DNA of 64,000 nt from Desulfobacterales bacterium. GTDB lineage: Bacteria > Desulfobacterota > Desulfobacteria > Desulfobacterales > Desulfosalsimonadaceae. The notes under the pieces are model-generated. The model saw only the letters and a list, made by a program, of their open reading frames with translations, was not told the DNA's origin and ran no database searches. The stretch is taken from positions 434,001 through 498,000 of the forward strand of contig JAXHNP010000002.1 in assembly GCA_034520365.1 (NCBI GenBank). The letters are read 5' to 3'. How positions within the stretch are numbered: position 1 is the first letter of the stretch; each line of letters starts with the position of its first letter. Both the position numbers and the translations under genes were made by a program. Below are positions 9,249 to 18,528 of this stretch, in pieces.

Positions 9249-10556
9249 ATGCAATTAATCACCACACACCGAAGTACCGATTTTGACGCGTTTGCCTCGC
9301 TGGTGGCGGGCACCCTGCTTTACCGGGGGGCGATTCCCCTGCTGCCGAAATTTATCAATCCGAACGTCAAGGCCTTCTCCTCCATCCATAAGGATCTGTT
9401 TGAGATGCACAGCATTGATGATGTGGATTTCAGCGCAGTTGAAAAGCTGATCGTTGTGGATACCAACCGGTGGGGTCGGCTTGAAAAAATGGATGGGTTA
9501 AAGGATCGGCCGGATCTGGACATCGACATATGGGATCATCACGAGGAGTCGACTGATCTGAACCCAAAATGGACATGCCAGGAGCAGACCGGCGCCACCA
9601 TTACGCTCATGATCCGGGAAATCAAAAAGCGCCGCATCAAGTTAACCCCCATGCAGGCAACCCTTTTTCTGATCGGGCTTTATGAGGATACCGGCAGTTT
9701 AACTTTTACCTCGACCACGGCCGAGGATGTGCATGCAGCCGCCTATCTGTTCGATAATAATGCGGACTTAACGGTTTTAAATACATTTCTGCAGCCTGGA
9801 TACGGCATCAAACAGAAAGACATCCTGTTTGAAATGTTAAAATCCCCGCCCCGGGAAAAAATCGGCAACTGCAGCGTAAGCATCAACACGGTCCATATAG
9901 CCGGACACATCAACAACCTTTCCCTGGTGGTACACATGTACCGGGAAATTTTAAATCTGGATGCCGCGTTCGGCATATTCGTACACGATGATAACGACAA
10001 GTGCATTATCATCGGCAGAAGTGCGGTGGATGCCATTGATATCGGCTCCATCATGCGCAGCATGGGGGGCGGCGGCCACCCCGGCGCGGGTTCGGCCATG
10101 CTGAAATCCGTAAACCCGGATGCCTTGTATGAATGGATCATCGAGCTGCTACAGGGCAACCAGCAGGGCAGCGTTCAGGTCAGCGACCTGATGTCCTATC
10201 CGGTGATCACCGTGGCATCAGATACCCCCATGGAGAAAGTCGCTGAAATACTTGGCACCGAAGGCTGCACCGGTGTGCCGGTGGTTGACAATGATCAACT
10301 GGTCGGCGTGATTTCCCGCCGGGATTTTCGAAAGGTAAAAGGCGAGACACGAATGAAAAGCCCGGTCAAAGCCTTTATGAGCACCAAAAACATCACCATC
10401 GCCCCTGAAAGCAGCCCCATCGAGGCGGCGCGGCTGATGGTAAAACACGACATCGGACGGCTTCCGGTCGTGAAAAATGATCGGATTATCGGGATTATTT
10501 CAAGGTCCGATGCGATGCTGTATTTCTACGATATTTTCCCCATGACTGCCGGATAA
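9249..10556 (+). CDS. DHH/DHHA1 phosphoesterase with two CBS domains
   Basis: A 435-residue protein. The N-terminal DHH domain has THRSTDFDAFAS, VVDTNR and WDHHEE, and the DHHA1 part has GGGGHPGAGSA near residue 275. Two CBS domains follow at about 310-430 (DLMSYPVITVASDTP and AFMSTKNITIAPESS). DHH proteins hydrolyse phosphodiesters such as nanoRNA, cyclic dinucleotides or polyphosphate, and CBS pairs bind adenine nucleotides. The architecture matches the N-terminal part of the large deltaproteobacterial DHH-CBS-polyA-polymerase/CCA-adding proteins, but the nucleotidyltransferase part is absent and the gene ends cleanly. The exact substrate is unknown. It converges with elbB, with an 18-bp gap. 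Confidence 0.85.
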   Translation: MQLITTHRSTDFDAFASLVAGTLLYRGAIPLLPKFINPNVKAFSSIHKDLFEMHSIDDVDFSAVEKLIVVDTNRWGRLEKMDGLKDRPDLDIDIWDHHEESTDLNPKWTCQEQTGATITLMIREIKKRRIKLTPMQATLFLIGLYEDTGSLTFTSTTAEDVHAAAYLFDNNADLTVLNTFLQPGYGIKQKDILFEMLKSPPREKIGNCSVSINTVHIAGHINNLSLVVHMYREILNLDAAFGIFVHDDNDKCIIIGRSAVDAIDIGSIMRSMGGGGHPGAGSAMLKSVNPDALYEWIIELLQGNQQGSVQVSDLMSYPVITVASDTPMEKVAEILGTEGCTGVPVVDNDQLVGVISRRDFRKVKGETRMKSPVKAFMSTKNITIAPESSPIEAARLMVKHDIGRLPVVKNDRIIGIISRSDAMLYFYDIFPMTAG

Positions 10557-10574
10557 GATCATGGGGTTCGCTGC

Positions 10575-11228
10575 TTAAGCAAGCTCCAGCACGGCATCAA
10601 CGAGCTTTTCGATGCCTGCCGCGACCTCCTTAATGCCCGGGCCGAGCATATAAGCCGGGGTGGTCACGATTTTATTTTTTCCATCAATGTGGATCTGATC
10701 CACCGTGCAGGCCTTGTGAACCCCGCCCATGCCTTCGATGGCGTCGGCTGTGCCCAGATCGCTGCCGATGGTGACTTCCGGATGTTTCTGTGACAATACA
10801 CTGACCACCACCGCCGGTGAAATGCATATGGCCCCAATCGGTTTGCCGGCATCCGCCATTTCAGAAATGATCCGCGATACCTCGGGCAGGGGCTTGGCAT
10901 CCTTGCCCTTGTTTGCAAAATCGCTCAGGTTTTTGGCCGCGCCAAATCCGCCCGGCATAATCAGCGCATCCAGTTCGGAGGCCTGAACGGATTTCATGTT
11001 GCGGATTTCCCCCCGGGTGATCCGCGCGGATTCAATCAGCACGTTCCGTTTTTCCTCGGTTGCCTCACCCGTTAAGTGATCAACCACATGATACTGATCA
11101 ATATCCGGCGCCATGCAAACAACCTTAGCCCCTTTCCGATCCAGCGCCAGAAGGGTCAGCACGGCTTCATGGATTTCCACGCCATCATATACGCCGCATC
11201 CGGACAATAAGATCCCAATCGTTTTCAT
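10575..11228 (-). CDS. elbB: ElbB-type DJ-1/PfpI family glyoxalase
   Basis: A 217-residue protein of the DJ-1/PfpI superfamily, with the ElbB hallmarks GILLSGCGVYDGVEIHEAVL at the N-terminus, the nucleophile-elbow region around GAICISPAV, and HIDGKNKIVTTPAYM near the C-terminus. E. coli ElbB (GlxIII-like, formerly linked to isoprenoid synthesis) has glyoxalase activity. Length is normal for the family. The start ATG is preceded by CAGGAG. A decayed Nudix fragment ends 33 bp upstream on the same strand. Confidence 0.9.
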   Translation of the reverse strand: MKTIGILLSGCGVYDGVEIHEAVLTLLALDRKGAKVVCMAPDIDQYHVVDHLTGEATEEKRNVLIESARITRGEIRNMKSVQASELDALIMPGGFGAAKNLSDFANKGKDAKPLPEVSRIISEMADAGKPIGAICISPAVVVSVLSQKHPEVTIGSDLGTADAIEGMGGVHKACTVDQIHIDGKNKIVTTPAYMLGPGIKEVAAGIEKLVDAVLELA

Positions 11229-11260
11229 GCTCTGCTCCTGTGGAAAATAAGGGTTAGGGG

Positions 11261-11488
11261 TTATCGAACCCGGTCAGAAAATATATCCGCCACTGGTTGG
11301 CCGTCTTTGTAACGAAAATAATCCGTCAATATGGTTCGATGATCAAACGCAATGGTTTCGGGAAGCGCATCCCGGGTGAAGAGGCCGGCATTCTTGGCAT
11401 CATCGCGGGCCATGGGCTTTCCCTCGGCCCTGGCCAGAAAAACGGTGGAAACCATTTTTTTAATAACAATGATAGATGTCCGGGTCAA
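11261..11488 (-). pseudogene. C-terminal fragment of a Nudix hydrolase
   Basis: The translation (75 codons from a TTG) contains FLARAEGKPMARDDA, a variant of the segment after the Nudix box, and then DALPETIAFDHRTIL, which matches the usual Nudix C-terminal end (typically wF.ldeLP.LaFDH..IL). The catalytic Nudix box that should precede it is missing. Upstream the frame runs only to the TAG at 11516-11518, which is the stop codon of the preceding 105-residue gene. This therefore looks like a truncated remnant with no function as a hydrolase. An unrelated small protein is the alternative. Confidence 0.5.
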
Positions 11489-11515
11489 CAGGCAAAATAC
11501 CCGACCCCCCGAAGC

Positions 11516-11833
11516 CTACTGAGAATCCCCCTGAATTTTGGCCGGATCAATCTTGTTCAGGATCTTAGCGTCCTTGTCCAGAATGAATATCAAAAACCCA
11601 TTGACCGCCGCATCACGGGCGAGGTCCTCAAAAATCACTGCCTGGATTTCATATTTTTTGCCGGCCTCTCGGGGCATATTGATAAAACAGGCCTGAGCCT
11701 CATCTTTGGTCGAGAAAGCCGGGATATAAGCAATTCCGGATTGCTCATCCGCAAGCCCCACAAAACTTTCGCTTCCGCCGGGATTTTCCACCGCCACATA
11801 CACCCATGATTCTTTTTCCGGTTGATTTTCCAT
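11516..11833 (-). CDS. Small conserved-type protein of unknown function
   Basis: A 105-residue acidic soluble protein with a good start (GGGGGAGCATTTC before the ATG). It has a regular alternating pattern: WVYVAVENPGG, then FSTKDEAQACFINMP, then a final helix. This resembles small DUF-type proteins that compare a stored value with an input, but I do not recognise the family. There is no signal peptide, membrane segment or metal motif. It lies upstream of the Nudix fragment and elbB on the same strand and could share a transcript with elbB. Confidence 0.6.
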   Translation of the reverse strand: MENQPEKESWVYVAVENPGGSESFVGLADEQSGIAYIPAFSTKDEAQACFINMPREAGKKYEIQAVIFEDLARDAAVNGFLIFILDKDAKILNKIDPAKIQGDSQ

Positions 11834-11985
11834 GAAATGCTCCCCCTATGCGATATGTGCTTATGTTTCGTTTTCGAAAATAAATATCAGGCATCCCGGA
11901 ATGCTTGTCAAGCCATTACCGCCGCCTCATAATTTTACCGGGACTTGCTGGCACTTAATTGACAGAATTTCCCAGTTTAGTTAAA

Positions 11986-12014
11986 TTGTTTCCTTAATAA
12001 GACCATGTTATACT
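11986..12014 (+). promoter_or_regulatory. Putative sigma-70 promoter for the radical SAM gene
   Basis: TTGTTT and TATACT are separated by 17 bp, about 34 bp upstream of the ATG at 12048. The -10 box matches five of six consensus bases. This is a prediction from spacing and base match only. Confidence 0.5.
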
Positions 12015-12047
12015 GCCGATTCTCTATGAAAATATTTGGTATCTCTT

Positions 12048-13355
12048 ATGAATACAGAATTATCAAGCATTGAACCATTTGAAATCGCTTTTATCCGACC
12101 GCCTACGGAGAATCAGAGCCTGGCCTTCCGGTTAACCAGGAATTGTTACTGGAACCACTGCGCATTCTGCCCGGTCTACAAATTTGGCTCCCGATTTTCA
12201 AAACGGACTTTCGAAGCGGTTCAAAAAGATATACAGCATGCAGCCAAGCTGGACCAATTGCTTGATGCACAGGGGGGCTGGGATGCGGATCTATTCCCCA
12301 AAACGGGGCGGGCCGGGTATCAGGATGCTGCGCAGTTGATTGACCGGATCAACGCGGCCCGAAAGCAGGCCGGCCGTGAGGCAGCCCCGACGGCCAATGC
12401 GCCGCATCCATCTGTTGCCGGTGATCCTGTTCTCTCCTGGTTTCTGCAGTGGGTAAAAGAGGCGCCCACCATCGAAGACGCGGTTAATCATCTGCTGGCC
12501 TGGCGCATGGCCGGAAAAACAAATTGTTTTCTGGGGGATGCGGACGCCCTGATTTTAAAACCCCGGTTTGTGGATGCGGTGATATCCGAGATCAAAACGC
12601 ATTTCCCGTCTATTGAACGATTTACGGTTTACGGCCGGACCGCCACGGCCGCCCGGTTAAGAAGTCTCGATGACCTGGGGGCTTATCGGAAATCCGGCCT
12701 GGACCGGGTGCATTTCGGGATTGAGAGCGGCGCCGACCGGGTTTTAAAATTCGTGAAAAAAGGCGAAACCCGCGAAGACCATATTGAGGGCTGCCAGAAA
12801 ACCAAATCCGCCGGTCTTTCCTGCTCGGTTTATGTCATGCCGGGCCTGGGCGGGGTGGAATGGTCAGAAGAAAATGCTCGTGAAACGGCTTCCGTGCTCT
12901 CCGAGATTGAACCTGACTACATCCGCTTGCGGTCCTTGGAGATTTTTCCGCAAACCCCGCTGGCCGAGGCCCGGGATAACGGTGATTTTACCGAAGCGGA
13001 TGAGGATCAGGTGGTTAAGGAAATCCGTACCCTGGTTTCAGAAATTCAGGGAAATACCATGCTCTTAAGCGACAGCGCCTCAAACCTGCTCGACATCAAT
13101 GGGCATCTGCCGGCGGACCGGGAGTCTATGCTCAAACGGATCGACGCATATCTCGATATGCCTGAGCGTGAACGCCGGCTTTACAGTTTCAAATCTCGAA
13201 TAAACGCGTTTGAAGGCCAATACGGCGGGCTGTCCGAGGACATCTACAATGCGTTAAGCCCATATATCAAGGGCGGCGGGCTGGATCTGGATGAAATCCC
13301 AAGCGGCGAGGTACAGCGCATCACCAAACACATCCGGGCGAAGTTGATGCCTTAG
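12048..13355 (+). CDS. Radical SAM domain protein, function unknown
   Basis: A 435-residue protein from the ATG at 12048; a TTG at 12036 is less likely. The cluster motif is near the N-terminus as RNCYWNHCAFC, a CX4CX2C spacing seen in several B12-type and HemN-like radical SAM families. A TIM-barrel core follows, with FTVYGR and VHFGIESGADRVLKFVKKG, the usual strand 4-5 motif. There is no cobalamin-binding domain. The protein resembles an uncharacterised deltaproteobacterial family, and I cannot name a substrate. It is followed after 3 bp by the phosphoesterase gene and then by the activase, which suggests one transcript. Confidence 0.82.
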   Translation: MNTELSSIEPFEIAFIRPPTENQSLAFRLTRNCYWNHCAFCPVYKFGSRFSKRTFEAVQKDIQHAAKLDQLLDAQGGWDADLFPKTGRAGYQDAAQLIDRINAARKQAGREAAPTANAPHPSVAGDPVLSWFLQWVKEAPTIEDAVNHLLAWRMAGKTNCFLGDADALILKPRFVDAVISEIKTHFPSIERFTVYGRTATAARLRSLDDLGAYRKSGLDRVHFGIESGADRVLKFVKKGETREDHIEGCQKTKSAGLSCSVYVMPGLGGVEWSEENARETASVLSEIEPDYIRLRSLEIFPQTPLAEARDNGDFTEADEDQVVKEIRTLVSEIQGNTMLLSDSASNLLDINGHLPADRESMLKRIDAYLDMPERERRLYSFKSRINAFEGQYGGLSEDIYNALSPYIKGGGLDLDEIPSGEVQRITKHIRAKLMP

Positions 13356-13358
13356 CGG

Positions 13359-14054
13359 ATGATGAAATCGCTTTCCGGCAAAATAGGCCTGCTGGCCGAT
13401 TCCCACGGCAATCTGCCGGCAACTGTCGCCGCAATCCAACGTCTGCAGGAAAACGGGGCCGATCAACTCTATCATCTGGGGGATTTGTTTGATTCCGTCA
13501 GGGATAACGATTTTGTGACCATCTTAAACACACTCTGCAACAATTGCGTGATAAGTATTAAAGGCAATAATGACCACCAGGTGGCGAAGGCACTTGCAAA
13601 GGACAAGGGTTCCGGTTTGTCGGACGCAGACCACGCCTTTGTTGTCCAGTATTTGCAGAAAATGCCAATAATTAAAAAAATCGGTAACATATGCCTCGCC
13701 CATTCTCTGCCGTATGAGAATATCCGCGCTCTGTATGAACCCATGGATGACGGCACCACGAGCCGGGCGGAACAGGTTTTCCAAGATACGGATTATTTTT
13801 TAACCTGCTGCGGCCATTCTCATCAGCCGGTGCTTTTTCGGTGGCGGTCCGGTGAAGTTCATCGAGAGCCGATGGGTGAAAAATATCTCATTTCATTTTC
13901 CGCTGCAGATCGCTATATTCTCATCGTGGGGGCGGTCGATAACGGGGAGTGCGGTCTGCTGGATGTTGATCGATGGATTTACCAGCGATTTCGGATTGAT
14001 GAAAATGGTAACGGGCAAGCCCATAGCGCAGGAAAATCAAATAATGGAGAATAG
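13359..14054 (+). CDS. Calcineurin-like metallophosphoesterase (YfcE/MJ0936 type)
   Basis: A 231-residue protein with the metallophosphoesterase motifs in order: DSHGN (residues 14-18), GDLFD, GNNDH, and GHSHQP near residue 158, which together coordinate a binuclear metal centre. The small size fits the YfcE/MJ0936 group, which hydrolyses phosphodiesters in the cytoplasm. The physiological substrate cannot be told. The stop codon overlaps the downstream activase start by 11 bp, so the two are probably co-translated. Confidence 0.88.
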   Translation: MMKSLSGKIGLLADSHGNLPATVAAIQRLQENGADQLYHLGDLFDSVRDNDFVTILNTLCNNCVISIKGNNDHQVAKALAKDKGSGLSDADHAFVVQYLQKMPIIKKIGNICLAHSLPYENIRALYEPMDDGTTSRAEQVFQDTDYFLTCCGHSHQPVLFRWRSGEVHREPMGEKYLISFSAADRYILIVGAVDNGECGLLDVDRWIYQRFRIDENGNGQAHSAGKSNNGE

Positions 14055-17000
14055 CACTGGCACGACCATTCATGTATTAGGCATCTGTCTGGGGGCATCA
14101 ACCGTATCCCTGGTACACATCAAAGGATCTGAGAGCGGCTCATCGTTAAGTAATCTGGCGGATGCGGGCGCTATTGAAGTCATCGATTACGCGCTTTATC
14201 CCCATGGCGGCAATCCAAGGGATACCCTGTACAATGCCCTGAAACAGATCGATCTAACCCGTTTTGATCGAGTCGTGGCCACCGGGCGGCGATTCCGCCA
14301 TTTCGTGGATCTGACCTCCATATCCGAGCCCGAGGCGGTAGAGTATGCCTATCAATTCGTCAAGCCGCCGGATGTGGACTCCCCGGCCATTGTCTCCGCC
14401 GGGGGCGAGACGTTTATGGTCTATGCTTTAAACCGGCACGGCCGGATTTCCAATGTTATGACCGGCAATAAATGCGCGTCCGGCACCGGCGAATTTTTCA
14501 TACAGCAGCTGCGGCGGATGGATGTAACCCTTAAAGATGCCGAACGCTGGTCGGCCACCACGGAACCGTACGCTGTCTCCGGCCGCTGCTCGGTCTTCTG
14601 CAAATCCGACTGTACGCACGCCATTAACAAAGGCATTCCCAAAGCCCGGGTGACCGCCGGGCTCTGCCGTATGATGGGCAATAAGATCCTTGAGCTCCTC
14701 AAAAAAGTGGCGCGTCAAAACATCATGATCGTTGGCGGCACCAGCCAGAACCGGATGATGATCGAATATCTCAGAAAAGAAATCCCCGGCCTGATCGTCC
14801 CGGATGAGGCCCCTTATTTCGAGGCCCTGGGTACCGCTTTATGGGGGCTTAGCCATGAGACCAAATCATGCCCGGATCTTGATCATCTCTTCCACGCCCA
14901 CGCCGCATCTATTGATACGCTGCCGCCGCTTTCGGATTTTAAAGATCAGGTGACTTTTAAATCCATGAAAAAGGAGACGATAAGGGCAGGGGATGTCTGC
15001 ATCCTGGGTCTGGACGTGGGCTCGACCACTACAAAGGCCGTGCTGTTAAGAAAATCCGACAATGCCATGCTGGCCTCCATTTACCGGTTAACCGAAGGCG
15101 ATCCAGTGGGGGCCTCCAGAAAATGCTATGCCAGCATTCTGGCGGAGATTCAGCCAGTTGTGGACCCCTCGGAAATTTCCATTATCGGACTTGGCATTTG
15201 CGGCTCCGGCCGTCAGATTGCGGGGCTCCATGCCCTAACCGACGGCATTATCAATGAAATAATTGCCCATGCCGCAGCAGCCGTCCATTTTGATCCGGAG
15301 GTGGATACCCTTTTTGAAATCGGCGGCCAGGACGCCAAATACACCTATATCACCGCCGGCGTGCCCTCCGACTACGCCATGAACGAGGCCTGCTCCGCAG
15401 GCACCGGCTCGTTTCTCGAGGAGTCGGCCCATGAGACCCTCGGGGTTAAGGTGGATGAAATCGCTGATGTGGCCATGAAAGGCGAAAAACCGCCGAACTT
15501 TAATGACCAGTGCGCGGCCTTTATCGCCTCGGATATAAAGACCGCCATTCATGAAGGCATTGACCACAATGATATTGTGGCGGGCCTGGTCTACTCCATC
15601 TGCATGAATTACACCAACCGGGTAAAGGGAAACCGGCCGGTTGGCGAGAAGGTCTTTATGCAGGGCGGGGTCTGCTACAACTATGCCGTGCCCCTGGCCA
15701 TGGCCTCCCTTTCCGGAAAACCGATCATTGTACCGCCGGAGCCCGGGCTCATGGGGGCTTACGGGGTGGCCATAGAAATCAAGAAGCGGATCGATATGGG
15801 ATTGATGGACACCGGCGCCTATGACCTTAAGACCCTGTCAGATCGCGAAGTCAAATACCGTCAATCTATTACCTGCAAAGGCGGAAAGGAAAAATGCGAC
15901 CGCGGATGTGAAATCAACGTGATCGAGATTAACGGCAAGAAATACCCATTCGGCGGGGCTTGCAACCGGTATTACAATTTACGGTTCAACCTGTCCTACG
16001 ATGTGACAAAGCTGGATCTCATCCGGACCCGCGAACAACTGATATTTGGTAAATACGGCGGCACCGGCATGCCGAAAGAGGCAGAGTCCTTCAAAGGACG
16101 GGTAGGGATCAACAAGAGCTTTCTGGTGAACACCTATTACCCGCTGTATGCCACGTTTTTTGAAAATATCGGGTATCAGCCGGTGCTTTCCCCGGATGCC
16201 ACCCATGAAGGCATTGACCAGCGGAATGCGGCCTTCTGCTATCCGGCTGAGCTTGCGCACGGGTTCTTTGATGCCCTCCTGAATGTCGATCCGCCGGTGG
16301 ACTTTCTGTTTCTGCCCCATGTCAAAGGTATTCCGGTTGAAAACGGGTATCCCATATCCCAGGTATGTCCGTTTGTTCAGGGCGAACCTTTTTATCTTCA
16401 GACGACATTCAAACGACGGCTTGACGAATTGAGGAAAAGGGGCACGCAGAGCCTCAATCCCTATATTGATATGACCGAAGGACTGGATAAGGCCAAAACG
16501 GCGCTCATTGATATGGCCGATCAAATGGGGGTGGACCGGCTAACCGCGGAAACCGCCTTTCGCAAAGCCATTGAAATGCAGCAGCGCTGCTTTTCCGAAA
16601 TGAAGGAGCTCGGCAAGGCCGCGCTTTCCGAGCTTGAAGCGGATCCGGAACGCGTTGGCGTGGTAATCTTTAGCCGTCCCTATAACGGCATGGTGGAAGA
16701 GGCGCACATGGGAATTCCGCACAAACTGGCCTCCCGCGGGGTGCAGGTTATCCCCATGGATTTTCTGCCCATCAAGGAGCAGCCGGTCAAGGATCACATG
16801 TACTGGGGCATGGGCCAGCTGATCCTAAAGGCGGCGCATTATGTAAAACGTCATGACCAGTTATTCGGCACCTATATCACCAATTTTTCCTGCGGCCCGG
16901 ATTCATTTGTTATCGGCTATTTCAGAAGCATCATGGGACGAAAGCCCTCTTTAACCCTTGAATTAGACAGCCACACGGCGGATGCGGGCATTGAAACCCG

Positions 17001-18426
17001 CATTGAGGCGTTTCTGGATATCGTCGCCCAATACCGACAGCTGATCAGCAGAAAGCAGCTGCCCAAAAAAACAGAATCCTTCACCCCGGCGCAAACCTTT
17101 ATGCAGAAGGGCACGCCAAAGGTAAAATCGTCGAGTGGGGAAGTGCTTCCCATGACGGATCCGCGCGTCACATTTCTGATTCCCTCTATGGGCCGGATAT
17201 CGACCGAAGCCATTTCAGCCGTATTCCGGGAGGCAGGATATCATGTGGCCCCCCATCCCCCGTCAGATGAGGCGGTATTAAAGCTCGGCCGGGCCAATAC
17301 CTCCTGCAAGGAATGCCTGCCGCTGATACTTACCACCGGCACCCTGCTCAATTACATCCACACGCAAAAGCATCCGGACGAGGTCCTTGTATATTTTATG
17401 CCATCGGCCTCCGGGCCTTGCCGATTCGGTCAGTACAACGTGTTCATGCGCGAGCTGATTGAGCGGCTTGGCATTCCGAACGTGGCGATATTTACGCTGA
17501 CCTCGGATAACACCTATTTCGGCATGGGAAACGGCTTTAACTATTATAAGGCCTGGTGGGCGATTCTGATCTCTGATCTGATGGAGGATGTGCGCTCCAT
17601 GATCCTGGCCAATGCCGGAGATAGGAGCGGGGCCATGGAAATTTTCAACGAGGAGTGGCGCTCCATTCTCAATTCTTTGGAAAAGGGCAATTTCGATGAT
17701 TTAACCCGGCAGCTGGACCGGAGCATGACCCGTTTTTCGAGCATTGATTTAATCCGGCCCGCCGAAGAGGTGCCGGTGATCCTTTTAACCGGTGAGATCT
17801 TTGTCCGGCGGGATGCCCTGTCCAGGCAGTATCTGACCGAACGGCTGGCTGAGAACGGATTTGCCGTTATCTGTTCGCCGGTATCCGAGTGGATCCGGTA
17901 TTCGGACTACATGATCAAAGTCGACGGCGAGTGGCATGCCATGTCTTTCTGGGACAAACTGCGGTTCTATCTGCGCGAGAAATTCATGGATCGATATGAA
18001 AAGCGCCTGCTGTCCGTGGTTTCCAAATCCGGCCTGCTCTCCGCCCGGCCATCCCATCTGGAAACCGTCATCGATAACGCCCAGCCCTTTATATCCAAAA
18101 AATTAGGGGGGGAGGCCATCCTGACGGTGGGCAGCGCCATCACCGAAATCGCCAGCGAGGTCTGCGGCGTCATTGCCATCGGGCCTTTCGGCTGCATGCC
18201 CAACCGGCTGTCCGAATCCATATTAAATGAGGTCATGCACCGGGATGTTAAAATTGAGGCGGCCGCAGGTAACGGCCGGATGCGCACTGTACTCTCGGAC
18301 TTTGAGGACCTTCCGTTTCTGGCCATCGAAAGTGACGGCTCTCCGTTTCCGCAATTGATCAATGCCAAAATTGAGGCCTTCTGCCAGCAGGCGGAGCGTC
18401 TGCACCGGCGCATGATGGCTTCGTAA
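14044..18426 (+). CDS. 2-hydroxyacyl-CoA dehydratase activase fusion (two BcrAD/BadFG ATPase domains, DUF2229, HgdB-like)
   Basis: A 1460-residue protein from the ATG at 14044. A first ASKHA ATPase domain (about 12-310) has a degenerate phosphate loop (GICLGAST) but keeps cysteines at 144 and about 182-190. A second domain (about 318-590) has the canonical LDVGSTTTK, EIGGQDAKY near 425, and Cys450 and Cys490 in NEACSAGTG and NDQCAAF. In HgdC these ligate the [4Fe-4S] cluster bridging the dimer. A DUF2229 region begins near 685, and an HgdB/BcrB-like region (TSCKECLPL) near 1070 completes it. Such fusions are common in anaerobes. By homology they use ATP to drive low-potential electron transfer, but their real substrate is unknown. 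An oxygen-sensitive enzyme like this supports an anaerobic host. Confidence 0.9.
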   Translation: MENSTGTTIHVLGICLGASTVSLVHIKGSESGSSLSNLADAGAIEVIDYALYPHGGNPRDTLYNALKQIDLTRFDRVVATGRRFRHFVDLTSISEPEAVEYAYQFVKPPDVDSPAIVSAGGETFMVYALNRHGRISNVMTGNKCASGTGEFFIQQLRRMDVTLKDAERWSATTEPYAVSGRCSVFCKSDCTHAINKGIPKARVTAGLCRMMGNKILELLKKVARQNIMIVGGTSQNRMMIEYLRKEIPGLIVPDEAPYFEALGTALWGLSHETKSCPDLDHLFHAHAASIDTLPPLSDFKDQVTFKSMKKETIRAGDVCILGLDVGSTTTKAVLLRKSDNAMLASIYRLTEGDPVGASRKCYASILAEIQPVVDPSEISIIGLGICGSGRQIAGLHALTDGIINEIIAHAAAAVHFDPEVDTLFEIGGQDAKYTYITAGVPSDYAMNEACSAGTGSFLEESAHETLGVKVDEIADVAMKGEKPPNFNDQCAAFIASDIKTAIHEGIDHNDIVAGLVYSICMNYTNRVKGNRPVGEKVFMQGGVCYNYAVPLAMASLSGKPIIVPPEPGLMGAYGVAIEIKKRIDMGLMDTGAYDLKTLSDREVKYRQSITCKGGKEKCDRGCEINVIEINGKKYPFGGACNRYYNLRFNLSYDVTKLDLIRTREQLIFGKYGGTGMPKEAESFKGRVGINKSFLVNTYYPLYATFFENIGYQPVLSPDATHEGIDQRNAAFCYPAELAHGFFDALLNVDPPVDFLFLPHVKGIPVENGYPISQVCPFVQGEPFYLQTTFKRRLDELRKRGTQSLNPYIDMTEGLDKAKTALIDMADQMGVDRLTAETAFRKAIEMQQRCFSEMKELGKAALSELEADPERVGVVIFSRPYNGMVEEAHMGIPHKLASRGVQVIPMDFLPIKEQPVKDHMYWGMGQLILKAAHYVKRHDQLFGTYITNFSCGPDSFVIGYFRSIMGRKPSLTLELDSHTADAGIETRIEAFLDIVAQYRQLISRKQLPKKTESFTPAQTFMQKGTPKVKSSSGEVLPMTDPRVTFLIPSMGRISTEAISAVFREAGYHVAPHPPSDEAVLKLGRANTSCKECLPLILTTGTLLNYIHTQKHPDEVLVYFMPSASGPCRFGQYNVFMRELIERLGIPNVAIFTLTSDNTYFGMGNGFNYYKAWWAILISDLMEDVRSMILANAGDRSGAMEIFNEEWRSILNSLEKGNFDDLTRQLDRSMTRFSSIDLIRPAEEVPVILLTGEIFVRRDALSRQYLTERLAENGFAVICSPVSEWIRYSDYMIKVDGEWHAMSFWDKLRFYLREKFMDRYEKRLLSVVSKSGLLSARPSHLETVIDNAQPFISKKLGGEAILTVGSAITEIASEVCGVIAIGPFGCMPNRLSESILNEVMHRDVKIEAAAGNGRMRTVLSDFEDLPFLAIESDGSPFPQLINAKIEAFCQQAERLHRRMMAS

Positions 18427-18528
18427 CATCTCGCCCCCTATGATTCAGACTGCGATTTGCTGATCCGGGATCAGGCCGGCCGGGTTCTGGCTGAGGTGAA
18501 AGAAATCATCAGTCAAAAAACGGAAGCA

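Noticed and set aside
11950-11965. TGGCAC followed by TTGAC, as in a sigma-54 promoter
   Set aside because: The essential GC at -12 is GA, and a better sigma-70 site lies closer to the gene.
18427-18528. About 40 codons continuing in frame after the activase stop
   Set aside because: The stretch encodes a plausible-looking but unrecognised peptide with no start or ribosome site, and it runs into the nitroreductase remnant on the other strand.
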